Source: Alphaproteobacteria bacterium
GTDB lineage: Bacteria; Myxococcota_A; UBA796; GCA-2862545
DNA length: 64,000 bases
Direction of reading: 5' to 3'
NCBI GenBank assembly: GCA_020632955.1
Contig: JACKEO010000003.1
Location: 124,001-188,000 of the forward strand
This document shows positions 1 through 9,213 of this stretch, piece by piece (positions within the stretch are counted from its first letter, which is position 1; every line of letters begins with the position of its first letter). A program made the translations under genes and the position numbers. Below the pieces are notes generated by a model that had not been told where the DNA came from, searched no databases, and saw nothing but the letters and a program-made list of their open reading frames with translations.

Positions 1-29
1 CGACCACCCCAGCCACGCCGCGCCACCCC

Positions 30-90
30 GCAAGCGAGGCCGAGCAGGCCGAAGCGCGCAGCGACGCGAAGCCGAGCGTAGTGACGGGAT
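30..90. repeat. 3'-end-associated intergenic repeat (family A)
   Basis: Intergenic DNA downstream of the TonB receptor gene carries a segment rich in AGCGAGGC/GAAGCCGAGCG words. The same words recur at 9961-9989 and, in tandem, at 14773-14952. All three copies lie at gene 3' ends. No reading frame here looks real. Confidence is moderate because this copy is diverged. Confidence 0.5.
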
Positions 91-93
91 TTT

Positions 94-3087
94 TCATGGG
101 TAGAAGGTGAACTCGAGCCCGATGTTCGGGATGAACGGCAGCCCGCGCACGAACCCGAACTCGGTGCCGTCGTAGTTGTAGATGGTGGCCTCGGGGTTCA
201 CGCCGCGCAGGGCGTTCAGCAGCTCGAGGTAGGTCTCGAGCTGCCACCGCTTGAAGGTCCAGGTCTTGTCGAGGCGGATGGAGGTCTGCACGAACACCGG
301 CAGGCGCTCGCTGTTGCGGGGGCCCGTGGCGAAGGTGGAGTAGCTGTCGGAGTCGACGTCGTAGACGCCTGCGTTGCGCGGCGTGAACGGGTTGCCGCTC
401 ACGATCTGGATCTGGCCCGACAGCCCGATGTCCCCAGGGAAGGTGTAGCCGCCCTGCGCCGAGAAGATGTGGGGCTGGTCGTAGTCGAAGGGCACGAAGT
501 CCTGGTCGGGGCTGTTGCGGCGGAAGCTGCGCGAGAAGGTGTAGCTGATGTACCCGAAGAAGCGGTTCACGGGGGCGTGCCGCAGCAGCACCTCGAAGCC
601 GTAGGCGTAGCCCTCGCCCTCGTTGGCGAAGGGCTGGCTGCCGCGCCCGACGAAGCCGCCGTTGTTGAAGGTGACCACCTGGTCGACCGACCGGTAGAAG
701 ACGTCGAGGTCCCAGCTGAAGGCCTGGTTGATGCGGTGCTCGAAGCCCACCGAGCTGTTCCACGCGCGCTCGGCGAGCAGGCGGGCCGTGGCGCCGATGC
801 CGATGCTCTGGAAGAACTGCGGCGGCTGGTGGTACAGCCCGGTGCTGGCCTTGAAGGTGCCGCTGTGGTCGCCCTTCTCGAAGACCACGAGGCGGGTGGC
901 CACGCGGGGATCGACCGAGGTGACGACCGTGGGCTCCACCTCGGCGTCGAACGTGATGCCGCCCTCCACGAAGTACACGGTGGCGTCGTAGCGGAGGCCG
1001 GCGGTGAGCAGCCAGCGGTCGCGGTCCTTCAGCGGGCGCAGGTTGACCTTGAGGTAGGGCGCGGTGGACCAGCGGCTGCCCCGCCCGTCGAAGCCGATGG
1101 GATCGCGCTCGGCGAGAGGGTCGTCGAGGTCGGCGAAGCTGAACGGGCTCTTGAACTCGAAGCCGTAGGGACCACCCTGCAGGTCGATGCCCGGGATCAC
1201 CTCCACCACGGGGTGGGGCCGGATGGCCAGCTCGCTGCGCAGCTGGAACTGCACGCTGTACTGGTCGAGCCCGAAGTCCTGGCCCAGCCCGAGGCCGACG
1301 CTGTCGTACCCGACACTTGGGCGGAAGTCGAAGTTGACGTTCTCGCCCCACCGTTTCTGGTACCGAAGCAGCAGCCGGTGGGACTGGTAGGTGGTGGACA
1401 GGTCGCCCTGCGTGGAGGGGTCGGCGGACTGGGCGAAGTCGTCCGGGGTGGACACGGTGAGCGTGTCCTGGAAGCCGTAGACGAAGACCGACAGGTCCTG
1501 GTCGTCCCACACGCGCGGGACGTACTTGAGCTGGTAGTCCCAGTAGACCGGCGAGATGTTGAAGCCGGTGTCGCCCGTGAAGGCCGGGATGATGAGGTCG
1601 ATGTAGGAACGCCGCGCGCCCAGCGCGAGCCCGTGCTGCTCCTTCTTGTCGACCGGTCCCTCGAACCACACCTGGGCGTCGAGGATGTCGAAGCCGCCCT
1701 TGAGCTTGCGCTCCGGGAACCACTCCTTCGTCTTCACGTCGATGGTGCCGGCGAGGGTGCGGCCGTACTGCACGCCGTAGCCGCCGGGCAGGAAGTCCAC
1801 CTGCTGGATGGCGTCGGGCGACAGCACCGAGGTGGTGCCGGTGAGGTGGTAGATGATCGGGATGCGCACGCCGTCCACGTAGACCGCGCTGTCGGCGGGA
1901 TCGGCGCCGCGGATGATGAGCAGTCCGGTGCCGAAGGGAGAGCGGGCCGCGCCGGGCAGCGTCTGGATCACCTTGACGGGGTCGCCGAAGGTGCCGGGGA
2001 TGCGCTTGACCTCCTCGATCGACAGCGTGCGGCGCGTGACCTCGGTGCGCTCGCGCTCGTAGTACCCGACGGCCTCGTTCTCCCGGTAGGTGATCGAGCG
2101 GATCCAGAGCGTGGCGCTGGTGACCTGCCCGTCGACGACCTCGATGGGCTGCTCCAGATCGAGGTGCTCGGGGTGGCGCACGAGCAGGGTGTAGATGCCG
2201 GCGGGCACGCCCTCGAGGGCGAAGCGGCCCTCGGCGTCGGTGAGCGTGCTGCGGTCGATCTCCGGCAGGTAGATCGTGGCCTCGGCCACGTCGTCCCGCG
2301 TGCCCATCTGCCGGACCCGCCCCTCCACGTTCACGATGGTGTCGGGGTCGGGCTCGGGCTCCTCGGGCGCCAGCGAGAAGGCGTAGGCGAACTCGAAGAC
2401 GACCCCGACGGGGCCCTCCTCGGTGCGTGCCGGGCTGAAGGTCATCGCCCGGACCGCGTCGAGGGCGGCCTCGTCGAAGCCGTGACCGGCGGGTGCCTTG
2501 ATCGCCACGTCCTCGACCACGCCCTCCTCGTCGAGCGTCACCAGGAGCACGACGGTGCCCTCGATGCCCCCCGCCTCGGCGTCGGGCGGGTAGGGCGCCT
2601 CCACGTAGGTGGTGATCTCGGGCATCTGCACGATCGGCAGGGGCTCCTCGGGATCGGGGACGCCCCCCTTGGGCTCGGGGCCCTGGGGCTTCGGTGCCGC
2701 CGGGGGCGTGTCGAGCTCGAAGCGGTAGTCGAAGGGGAAGGACACCGCGACGGGCCCCTCCACCGTCTCGGCCGGCGTGAAGCGCATCTGGCGTACGGCG
2801 CGCAGGGCGGCCTCGTCGAAGCCGTGGCCGGCGGGCTCCAGCACCTCGGCGTAGGTGACGGCGCCCGTCTCGTCGAGGTCGAGGAGCACGCGCACCGTGG
2901 CCTCGAGGCCCTGCGCCTCGGCGTCGGGCGGGTAGGGGGCCTCGACGTAGGCCAGGATGGACGGCATGCGCACGATCGGCAGCGGCTCCGCCGTGTCGGG
3001 CGCCTCGTCGGCGGGACCCTCCTGCGCGCTCGCCCGCGTGACCGGCAGCAGCAGGCACGCGACGGTGAGCGCGACGCCCGGCCGCAT
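94..3087 (-). CDS. TonB-dependent outer-membrane receptor with two N-terminal TonB C-terminal-like domains
   Basis: This 997-residue protein should be an outer-membrane gated channel powered by the TonB-ExbBD genes just upstream. I chose the ATG at 3087 because it overlaps the stop of the tonB-like gene as TGATG and opens directly into a signal peptide ending ASA-Q. An upstream ATG would add eight residues without improving it. After the signal peptide come two near-duplicate segments (about 35-127 and 148-240), each with PYPPDAEA and AGHGFDEAAL motifs typical of the TonB C-terminal fold. A carboxypeptidase-regulatory-like beta domain follows (about 250-335), then a plug (about 355-455, with IIRGADPADSAVYVDGV) and a beta-barrel ending in a terminal aromatic-rich strand (EFTFYP). 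The ligand cannot be read from sequence. A receptor that contains TonB-type domains is unusual. Confidence 0.9.
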   Translation of the reverse strand: MRPGVALTVACLLLPVTRASAQEGPADEAPDTAEPLPIVRMPSILAYVEAPYPPDAEAQGLEATVRVLLDLDETGAVTYAEVLEPAGHGFDEAALRAVRQMRFTPAETVEGPVAVSFPFDYRFELDTPPAAPKPQGPEPKGGVPDPEEPLPIVQMPEITTYVEAPYPPDAEAGGIEGTVVLLVTLDEEGVVEDVAIKAPAGHGFDEAALDAVRAMTFSPARTEEGPVGVVFEFAYAFSLAPEEPEPDPDTIVNVEGRVRQMGTRDDVAEATIYLPEIDRSTLTDAEGRFALEGVPAGIYTLLVRHPEHLDLEQPIEVVDGQVTSATLWIRSITYRENEAVGYYERERTEVTRRTLSIEEVKRIPGTFGDPVKVIQTLPGAARSPFGTGLLIIRGADPADSAVYVDGVRIPIIYHLTGTTSVLSPDAIQQVDFLPGGYGVQYGRTLAGTIDVKTKEWFPERKLKGGFDILDAQVWFEGPVDKKEQHGLALGARRSYIDLIIPAFTGDTGFNISPVYWDYQLKYVPRVWDDQDLSVFVYGFQDTLTVSTPDDFAQSADPSTQGDLSTTYQSHRLLLRYQKRWGENVNFDFRPSVGYDSVGLGLGQDFGLDQYSVQFQLRSELAIRPHPVVEVIPGIDLQGGPYGFEFKSPFSFADLDDPLAERDPIGFDGRGSRWSTAPYLKVNLRPLKDRDRWLLTAGLRYDATVYFVEGGITFDAEVEPTVVTSVDPRVATRLVVFEKGDHSGTFKASTGLYHQPPQFFQSIGIGATARLLAERAWNSSVGFEHRINQAFSWDLDVFYRSVDQVVTFNNGGFVGRGSQPFANEGEGYAYGFEVLLRHAPVNRFFGYISYTFSRSFRRNSPDQDFVPFDYDQPHIFSAQGGYTFPGDIGLSGQIQIVSGNPFTPRNAGVYDVDSDSYSTFATGPRNSERLPVFVQTSIRLDKTWTFKRWQLETYLELLNALRGVNPEATIYNYDGTEFGFVRGLPFIPNIGLEFTFYP

Positions 3088-3854
3088 CAGTCCAGCAGCT
3101 CGTAGCGACACGTGAAGGGCACCCCGATGACCGTGACGGCCCTACCCTCCGACACGCCCGGGTTCCACCGCGTCGCCTTCAGGTCGCGTACGCAGGCCGC
3201 GTCGGCGATGGGGTGGAGGCCCTGCACCACCTCCACCGCGGCCACCCTGCCGTCGGCACCGATCTGCAGCTCCACGACGACGCGCCCGGTGACGCCGAGC
3301 TCCTTGAGCTCGTCGGGCACGGCCAGGAGGGGCCGCCGCACGATCCGCGGGGTGCTGGTGACCTTCTTGTAGGGGACGATCGCGTACTCGCCGTCGGTGG
3401 CCTCCTCGGGCTTCAGCAGCTCGTCGGTGGCGCGCGCCGCCGTGGTGGTGCCCCGCCGCACCGTGAGCCCGGTCTGGCTGCCCTCGACGAAGGAGTCGTT
3501 CGACAGGCCCTGCACGATGCGGCGCACGGGCTTTCGATCGGGCGGGGGCTCGGTGGGGGCGGGGTCCGGCGCCGTCTCCTCGAACTCCACCACCTCCTGC
3601 TTGGGCGGGGGCTTCGGCTTGGGCGGCTCGGGCTCGGGCGGGGGAGGAGGAGGCTCGGGTTCGGGCTCGGGCTCGGGCGGCGGTGGGGGGGTGACCACCA
3701 CGAACTCCACGGGCGTCGGTCGCTCCCGCACCGGGGCCTCCACCCGCGACACGCCGCCCGCGACCGCGCCGTGCACGCCGAGCGAGAGCAGCACCGCGGC
3801 CAGCACGCCGCTGCGCTCTCGGAGGCTCGGTCGGTCGAGGACGTCAGCGTGCAT
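3087..3854 (-). CDS. tonB: TonB-family energy transducer
   Basis: This 255-residue protein is expected to couple the inner-membrane ExbB-ExbD motor to the outer-membrane receptor encoded next. One hydrophobic segment (about residues 16-35) anchors it. A Pro/Glu/Lys-rich spacer that crosses the periplasm follows (about 50-95, runs such as EPEPEPPPPPP). The C-terminal third has the TonB fold signature GRVVVELQIGADGRVAAVEV and a final aromatic strand. Two cysteines (in DAACVRD and FTCRYE) could form a disulfide. The ATG follows GGGGGACC as ribosome site, 15 bases after the exbD stop. Its stop overlaps the receptor start. Confidence 0.88.
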   Translation of the reverse strand: MHADVLDRPSLRERSGVLAAVLLSLGVHGAVAGGVSRVEAPVRERPTPVEFVVVTPPPPPEPEPEPEPPPPPPEPEPPKPKPPPKQEVVEFEETAPDPAPTEPPPDRKPVRRIVQGLSNDSFVEGSQTGLTVRRGTTTAARATDELLKPEEATDGEYAIVPYKKVTSTPRIVRRPLLAVPDELKELGVTGRVVVELQIGADGRVAAVEVVQGLHPIADAACVRDLKATRWNPGVSEGRAVTVIGVPFTCRYELLD

Positions 3855-3869
3855 CGCAGGTCCCCCGGC

Positions 3870-4317
3870 TCACGGCAGGGCCGCGCGGCCCTCGCCCAGG
3901 GAGGCGGGGTCCGGGGGGACCATCTCGGCCTTGTCGACGTTGAGGGCGAACTTGCCGATGCCCTGGGAGCGGATGAGGTCGATCAGCCACACCACGCGAC
4001 CGTGGGCGACCGCCTTGTCGGCCGAGATGAGGCACACCACGTCGCCGGCGGCCTTGGCCGCCTTCAGGCGCTCCACCAGCGAGGGCACGTCCACCTCCTC
4101 GCCGTCGAGGAGCAGGCCGCCGGAGGAGGTGAGGGTGAGGCCGAGGCTGGTGCTCTCGGACGCCGGCTCCGCGGTGGCGGCGTCCGGCAGGCTCACCTCG
4201 ATCTGCTCCTTCACGATCGTGGTGGCCGTCACCATGAAGATGATCAGCACCACGAGGATGATGTCGACGAAGGGCGTGATGTTGATGTCGGCGATCACGT
4301 CGTCGTCGCCGGAGAAG

Positions 4318-4328
<11 letters not shown>
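3870..4328 (-). CDS. exbD: ExbD/TolR-family biopolymer transport protein
   Basis: This 152-residue protein has one N-terminal transmembrane helix (about residues 20-42), starting with the family hallmark INITPFVDIILVVLIIFMV. Its Asp in FVDI is the conserved proton-path residue. A periplasmic domain follows. It should form the proton-driven motor with ExbB. Its start overlaps the end of exbB by 11 bases, which suggests translational coupling. ExbD and TolR cannot be separated by sequence alone. The TonB and receptor genes downstream favour ExbD. Confidence 0.88.
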
Positions 4329-4956
<628 letters not shown>

Positions 4957-4960
4957 ACCG

Positions 4961-4999
4961 CCTCCTCGCGGGAACGTGTTCCCGCGCCGGGCCTCTCTA
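4961..4999 (-). promoter_or_regulatory. exbB operon leader: palindrome, RBS and putative promoter core
   Basis: Positions 4967-4986 form the perfect palindrome CGCGGGAACGTGTTCCCGCG, directly upstream of the GGAGG ribosome site (4961-4965). A GTGTAGAG motif at about 4994-5001 fits the TA core seen at other operon heads in this window. The palindrome could be an operator for a dimeric repressor or an RNA hairpin that masks the ribosome site. It has no resemblance to a Fur box, which is AT-rich. Confidence 0.45.
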
Positions 5000-5070
5000 C
5001 ACCGGCGTTCCCGCCGTCGCGACCACGCCGACCAGACGTGTCGACATTGCTGCACCCCCGCACAGCAGCG

Positions 5071-5100
5071 CGGCCCCGGTTCCGTGCGGAAGCGGGGCCG
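5071..5100 (-). terminator. Hairpin terminator after tRNA-Cys
   Basis: CGGCCCCG (5071-5078) pairs with CGGGGCCG (5093-5100). An inner TTCCG/CGGAA stem extends the hairpin almost to the loop. It lies 23 bases beyond the mature tRNA 3' end and has no strong U run. Confidence 0.6.
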
Positions 5101-5122
5101 TCGGTGCAGGGTGCGAATCGAG

Positions 5123-5196
5123 AGGCGGCGACCGGATTCGAACCGGTGAATGAAGGTTTTGCAAACCTTTCCCTTAGGCCACTTGGGTACGCCGCC
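5123..5196 (-). tRNA. tRNA-Cys (GCA)
   Basis: The minus strand folds as a cloverleaf. The acceptor stem is GGCGGCG/CGCCGCC with discriminator T. The anticodon stem is AAGGT/ACCTT around loop TTGCAAA, giving anticodon GCA. The T-arm is CCGGTTCGAATCCGG. CCA is not encoded. A promoter-like TTGACG...TTAGGT lies upstream and a hairpin downstream, so it is a single-gene unit. Confidence 0.95.
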
Positions 5197-5210
5197 GCAG
5201 GGAACGGGGG

Positions 5211-5238
5211 CACCTAACGCCGCCGACCCCCTCGTCAA
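5211..5238 (-). promoter_or_regulatory. Putative sigma-70-type promoter of tRNA-Cys
   Basis: On the minus strand, TTGACG (5233-5238) and TTAGGT (5212-5217) are separated by 15 bases, about 15 bases ahead of the tRNA 5' end. The same TTGAC/TTAG pairing occurs before tRNA-Met, which supports the assignment. The rest of 5197-5340 holds only a purine-rich leader for the next gene. Confidence 0.5.
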
Positions 5239-5340
5239 GCCGCTCCGCCGGTGTCCGCGGGGGCCAGGTGTGGCGTCCCCGCCTCGTACCCTGGCGCGGT
5301 GGTGGCACGGCCCCCCGCACCGCCGGGGTAGAGAGGAGCC

Positions 5341-8300
5341 GTGCCGCCTCCCCGTGTCCGCCGACGTCCGCTCCGCACGCTGCTGATCGCGGCGACCCTG
5401 CTCGGCCTCGCCGCCGGCGGGGTGACCGCCTTCGCCTACCACCGGCTCGTGGTCGCGGATCCCGGCGACCACCTCGCGCGCGCCTACGTGCGCAGCGTGA
5501 TCGCCCAGGAGTCGCCGGTCTTCTACCGGGACGGACGCACCCGCCTCGGGGTGTTCTTCGAGGACGAGCACCGCGACTACGTCCCCTTCGACCGTCTCCC
5601 CCGGGCCTACGTCGCCGCCATCGTGGCCGCGGAGGACGACGGCTTCTGGCGGCACGCCGGCATCGACCCCGTGCACGTGGCGCGTGCGGCCCTCGACAAC
5701 CTGTCCGCGGGACGCCTGGTCGCGGGGGGCTCCACGCTCACCCAGCAGACCGCGAAGAACCTCTTCCATCGCCCCGACCGCTCGCTGCAGTCCAAGCTCC
5801 GCGAGGCGCTCGACGCGCTGCGGCTCGAACACCACTACGGCAAGGCCGAGATCCTCGAGCTCTACGCCAACCAGTTCCACGTGTCCGGGAACGGCCGCGG
5901 CATCGGCATCGCGGCGCGTCACTTCTTCGATCGCGAGGTGGCCGACCTGGGCGTGCTCGAGTGCGCCTTCCTGGCGGGCGTGGTGAAGGCCCCCACGCAC
6001 TACGACCCCTTCCTCGGGGACGAGGCACGCCGGGAGCGCGCCGTGGCGCGCGCGACCGATCGCACCCGCTACGTGCTGCGGCGGCTGGTGGGCGAGCCGG
6101 CCGCGCGGCTCGCGGGTCCCGAGCCCGACGGCAGCGTGGCCTCGCTGGCGGCCCACGCCCGCCGGATCGTCGAGGTCGAGGCCGTGCAGGCCCAGGCGCG
6201 TCGCCTGCTGGAGGAGGGGTTCACGCTGCCCTTCGTGCGCGGGCGCTTCCGCTACGAGTCGTCGGCGGTGGTGGACGAGGTGGGGCGGCGTCTCGCCGAG
6301 CCGCCCTTCGACACGGCCCTGTCCCGCGCCGGCGTGGAGGACCCGGCGGGGGCGGGTCTGCAGGTGATCACCACCCTCGATCCGGGGGCGCAGCGCGCGG
6401 CGGTCTACGGGCTCTGGCACCACCTCACCGAGGTGGGCACCCAGCTCGAGGGTCTGGGCCACGAGGACTTCCTCCGCGAGGAGGACGAGGCCCCGCGCTT
6501 CGACCCCGATCACGCCCCGCGGGCCTGGGAGTTCCGCACGGCACGGGTGGTGGAGCTCGTGGAGGACCAGGGGCGGCAGGCGGCGCGCCTCGACCTCGGG
6601 GGGCATGCCTGCCTGCTCGATCGCGACGCCCTGGTGCGCGTGGCGGTGCAGGTGGCCCGCGGTCGGGCGGGGAGCCCGTCCGCGAAGGTCCCGTCGGCTG
6701 AGGTCGACGCGCTCGCCGAGGGGCTCGTGGGGCGGGTGGTGTGGGTGAGCGTGCGAGAGGTCACCGACGAGGGTGCGCGCTGCGACCTCGAGGTGCGCCC
6801 CGCGCTCCAGGGGGCCGCCGTGGTGCTCCGCGACGGCGAGATCCTCGGCATGGTGGGCGGGAACGACAACCGGAACTTCAACCGCGCCACCGCGCTCCGG
6901 CAGCTCGGGTCCACCTGGAAGACGGTGGTGCTGCACGCCGCGCTGGAGCTGGGCTGGCGGCCCGACGAGCCCCTCGACAACCGGCGCAACGTCTTCCCCT
7001 TCTCGACCACGGCCTACTGGCCGAGCCCGGACCACCAGGGCGAACCCGAGGTCTCCCTGGCCTGGGCCGGGGTGCGCAGCGAGAACCTGGCCACGGTGTG
7101 GCTGCTGTACCACCTGCTGGATCGTCTCGACGACGACGCCATCGGCGCCCTCGCGGCCGCCCTCGACCTGGCGCCCCGGGAGGGCGAGGACCGGGCGGCC
7201 TTCGCCCTTCGCGTGCAGCAGGCCGGCATCCTGCCCACGCCCGGTCGCGTGCAGGAGGGGATCTACCTGCGGGCGCGGCAGGAGGTGCTCGCCACGCCCG
7301 AGGCGCTCCGCCACCCCGAGGATGCGCTCACCCTGCAGAGCACGCTCCACGGCTGGGGCTTCGAGGCGGAGGCGCGACGGGTGGATTCAGCCTGGCAGCG
7401 CGAGGTCCTGGGCCAGGCCTGGATCCGGCTGGTGGAGCGGCGTGGCCCGTGCGGCGAGGCGTGGCGCACCTTGCGGGCGGCGCTCGAGCTCGGGCTGCGT
7501 CCGCCGTCGGGGGCCTGGCCCGACCTGCGCTTCCGACGTGACGAGGCCGGGGAGATCCGGGTCGGGTGCGGCCGGCTCGACGAACGCTGGGGACCGCTCG
7601 AGAGCGTGGCGCCGCCCCTGATCCCGACCGAGGTGGCCGAGACGATGATCGTCGCCTTCGCGCCGGACCTGACCGTGTGGCCGGACGAGGCCGACCTGCT
7701 GATCGAGGGGCGCCTGCACGCTGCCACGATCGACGCGGTGGCCGACGCCATCGAGCGCCGGGAGCTGACGCTGGAGCTGTCCTCCTCGGAGCGCGATCTG
7801 TACGGCCCCGAGCTGCTCCACGCCCACCAGGACTTCCGCGTGCTGCTCGGCCTCCGCTACGTCGCGCGCCTCGCGGCGCGGCTCGGCGTGCGCACCGGCA
7901 TCCAGGAGGTGCTCTCGCTGCCGCTCGGGGCGTCCGAGATCACGCTCGAGGAGGCCGCGATGCTCTACGACGGCCTCACCACCGGGCGCACCTGGGCCTT
8001 CCCGGGCCTGGGCGGGACCGCGGGGCCCCTGGAGGCGCCGCCGGCCAGCACGCTGCTGGTGCGCGCGGTGCGCGACGATCGGGGCACCCCGCTGTACCGG
8101 GCCGCCCCCCGGGAGGAGCAGGTCACGTCGGACGAGGTGGGGGCGCTCACCGCCGACATCCTGCGGCTCGTGGTGGAGGAGGGCACCGGCAGACGGGCCC
8201 GAGGCGCGGTGAAGGTGGCGGGCGAGGCGCTCCCGCTGGGCGGGAAGACGGGCACCACGAACGACTTCCGCAACGCGGCCTTCGTGGGCATCGCCCCGGT

Positions 8301-8745
8301 GGTGGAGCAGGACGTGCTGGCCGGGGAGATCGTGATCGCCGTCTACGTCGGCTACGACGACAACCGCTCCATGTCGCGCAAGGGGATCACGCTGGCCGGC
8401 GCGAGCGGCGCGCTGCCCGCCTGGACGACCATCGCGCGCGGCCTCGCGGCGGCCGGGCTGCTCGGTCCCCCCGAGAGCCGCCCGCCCGCGTCGGGCTGGT
8501 CGCGACCGGTGCCCGACGGCCTCGCCACCGTGGAGGTCGACTCCGCCACCGGCCTGCCCGTCGACGGCGATGGCGAGCCTCCGCGGCTGCTCACCCCGGT
8601 GCGCCTCGAGCCCCCCCCGGCGGAGCCGCTCGCCGACGCGCTCGCCTCTCCGCCGCGCCCCGTGCGCATCGCACCCCGCGGACCGGGAGACCAGGAGGCG
8701 CACGGCCTGTGGCGTCGTCGCGCCGAGGACCCGCCCGCGAGGTAG
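5341..8745 (+). CDS. Class A penicillin-binding protein with large transpeptidase insertion
   Basis: This 1134-residue bifunctional peptidoglycan synthase polymerises glycan strands and cross-links them at the outer face of the inner membrane. The GTG start has GAGAGGAG at good spacing. An N-terminal basic stretch and one helix (about residues 10-33) anchor it. The glycosyltransferase has the catalytic Glu98 in AAEDDGFW and GGSTLTQQTAKNL. The transpeptidase has S524-TWK, S580-EN and K969-TGT. SxxK and SxN are normally spaced, but SxN to KTG spans 389 residues against roughly 130 in typical class A enzymes. That leaves about 250 extra residues inside the domain, and the protein is longer than the usual 700-900. 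The C-terminus is Pro/Arg-rich. Confidence 0.9.
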   Translation: MPPPRVRRRPLRTLLIAATLLGLAAGGVTAFAYHRLVVADPGDHLARAYVRSVIAQESPVFYRDGRTRLGVFFEDEHRDYVPFDRLPRAYVAAIVAAEDDGFWRHAGIDPVHVARAALDNLSAGRLVAGGSTLTQQTAKNLFHRPDRSLQSKLREALDALRLEHHYGKAEILELYANQFHVSGNGRGIGIAARHFFDREVADLGVLECAFLAGVVKAPTHYDPFLGDEARRERAVARATDRTRYVLRRLVGEPAARLAGPEPDGSVASLAAHARRIVEVEAVQAQARRLLEEGFTLPFVRGRFRYESSAVVDEVGRRLAEPPFDTALSRAGVEDPAGAGLQVITTLDPGAQRAAVYGLWHHLTEVGTQLEGLGHEDFLREEDEAPRFDPDHAPRAWEFRTARVVELVEDQGRQAARLDLGGHACLLDRDALVRVAVQVARGRAGSPSAKVPSAEVDALAEGLVGRVVWVSVREVTDEGARCDLEVRPALQGAAVVLRDGEILGMVGGNDNRNFNRATALRQLGSTWKTVVLHAALELGWRPDEPLDNRRNVFPFSTTAYWPSPDHQGEPEVSLAWAGVRSENLATVWLLYHLLDRLDDDAIGALAAALDLAPREGEDRAAFALRVQQAGILPTPGRVQEGIYLRARQEVLATPEALRHPEDALTLQSTLHGWGFEAEARRVDSAWQREVLGQAWIRLVERRGPCGEAWRTLRAALELGLRPPSGAWPDLRFRRDEAGEIRVGCGRLDERWGPLESVAPPLIPTEVAETMIVAFAPDLTVWPDEADLLIEGRLHAATIDAVADAIERRELTLELSSSERDLYGPELLHAHQDFRVLLGLRYVARLAARLGVRTGIQEVLSLPLGASEITLEEAAMLYDGLTTGRTWAFPGLGGTAGPLEAPPASTLLVRAVRDDRGTPLYRAAPREEQVTSDEVGALTADILRLVVEEGTGRRARGAVKVAGEALPLGGKTGTTNDFRNAAFVGIAPVVEQDVLAGEIVIAVYVGYDDNRSMSRKGITLAGASGALPAWTTIARGLAAAGLLGPPESRPPASGWSRPVPDGLATVEVDSATGLPVDGDGEPPRLLTPVRLEPPPAEPLADALASPPRPVRIAPRGPGDQEAHGLWRRRAEDPPAR

Positions 8746-8754
8746 GGCGCTGGC

Positions 8755-9021
8755 ATGCGCTTCGACGCCGACGTGATGTTCGTCGCGGGCCTCTGCGGCC
8801 TCGGCTTCCTGCTGGCGAGCCTGCTCTGGCAGCTGCTCGTGCGGCCGTCGGCCGTGTGGGGCCTGTTCGAGCGGCGCAGCCTGGCCGATCTCGAGCTCGG
8901 CGTGGAGGAGGAGTCGGAGCTGCCGCTGCGGGTGGCCCGCTGGTCGCTCGGCGCCCTGGTCTTCCTCACCGGCCTGCTCGCGGGAGCGGCCACGGCCTTC
9001 CTCGCCGCCACCGCGCGGTAG
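8755..9021 (+). CDS. Small two-helix membrane protein
   Basis: This 88-residue protein is of unknown function. It starts nine bases after the penicillin-binding protein stop and is probably co-transcribed with it. Residues about 7-29 form one hydrophobic helix and about 64-86 a second. An acidic linker between them contains LADLELGVEEESELP. The ribosome site is weak. The position suggests an accessory membrane partner of the synthase, but nothing in the sequence proves that. Confidence 0.6.
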   Translation: MRFDADVMFVAGLCGLGFLLASLLWQLLVRPSAVWGLFERRSLADLELGVEEESELPLRVARWSLGALVFLTGLLAGAATAFLAATAR

Positions 9022-9213
9022 CGTCGGGGTCCGCCCCGGGTGGCTCGCCCCCCACGATGGCCGTCTCCCGGGGCGTTTGGGCGAGGCGCGACCCTGTCGT
9101 GGGCTCGCCCGCCCGCGTGACGTCTTCATGCAACGTCGGGAATCTGCACCCGAAGGGGTGGCCTGCCGCGCTCGGGGTGCCTAGGGGCGACCTACCTGGA
9201 AGGGAGGGTTCCG

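Noticed and set aside
469..3105. 878-residue open frame opposite the TonB receptor gene
   Set aside because: It is a shadow of GC-rich codons: Gly/Val/Asp/His-rich, without domains, and lying wholly opposite a clear gene.
3088..3111. Eight-residue longer start for the TonB receptor
   Set aside because: The ATG at 3087 overlaps the preceding stop and gives a normal signal peptide.
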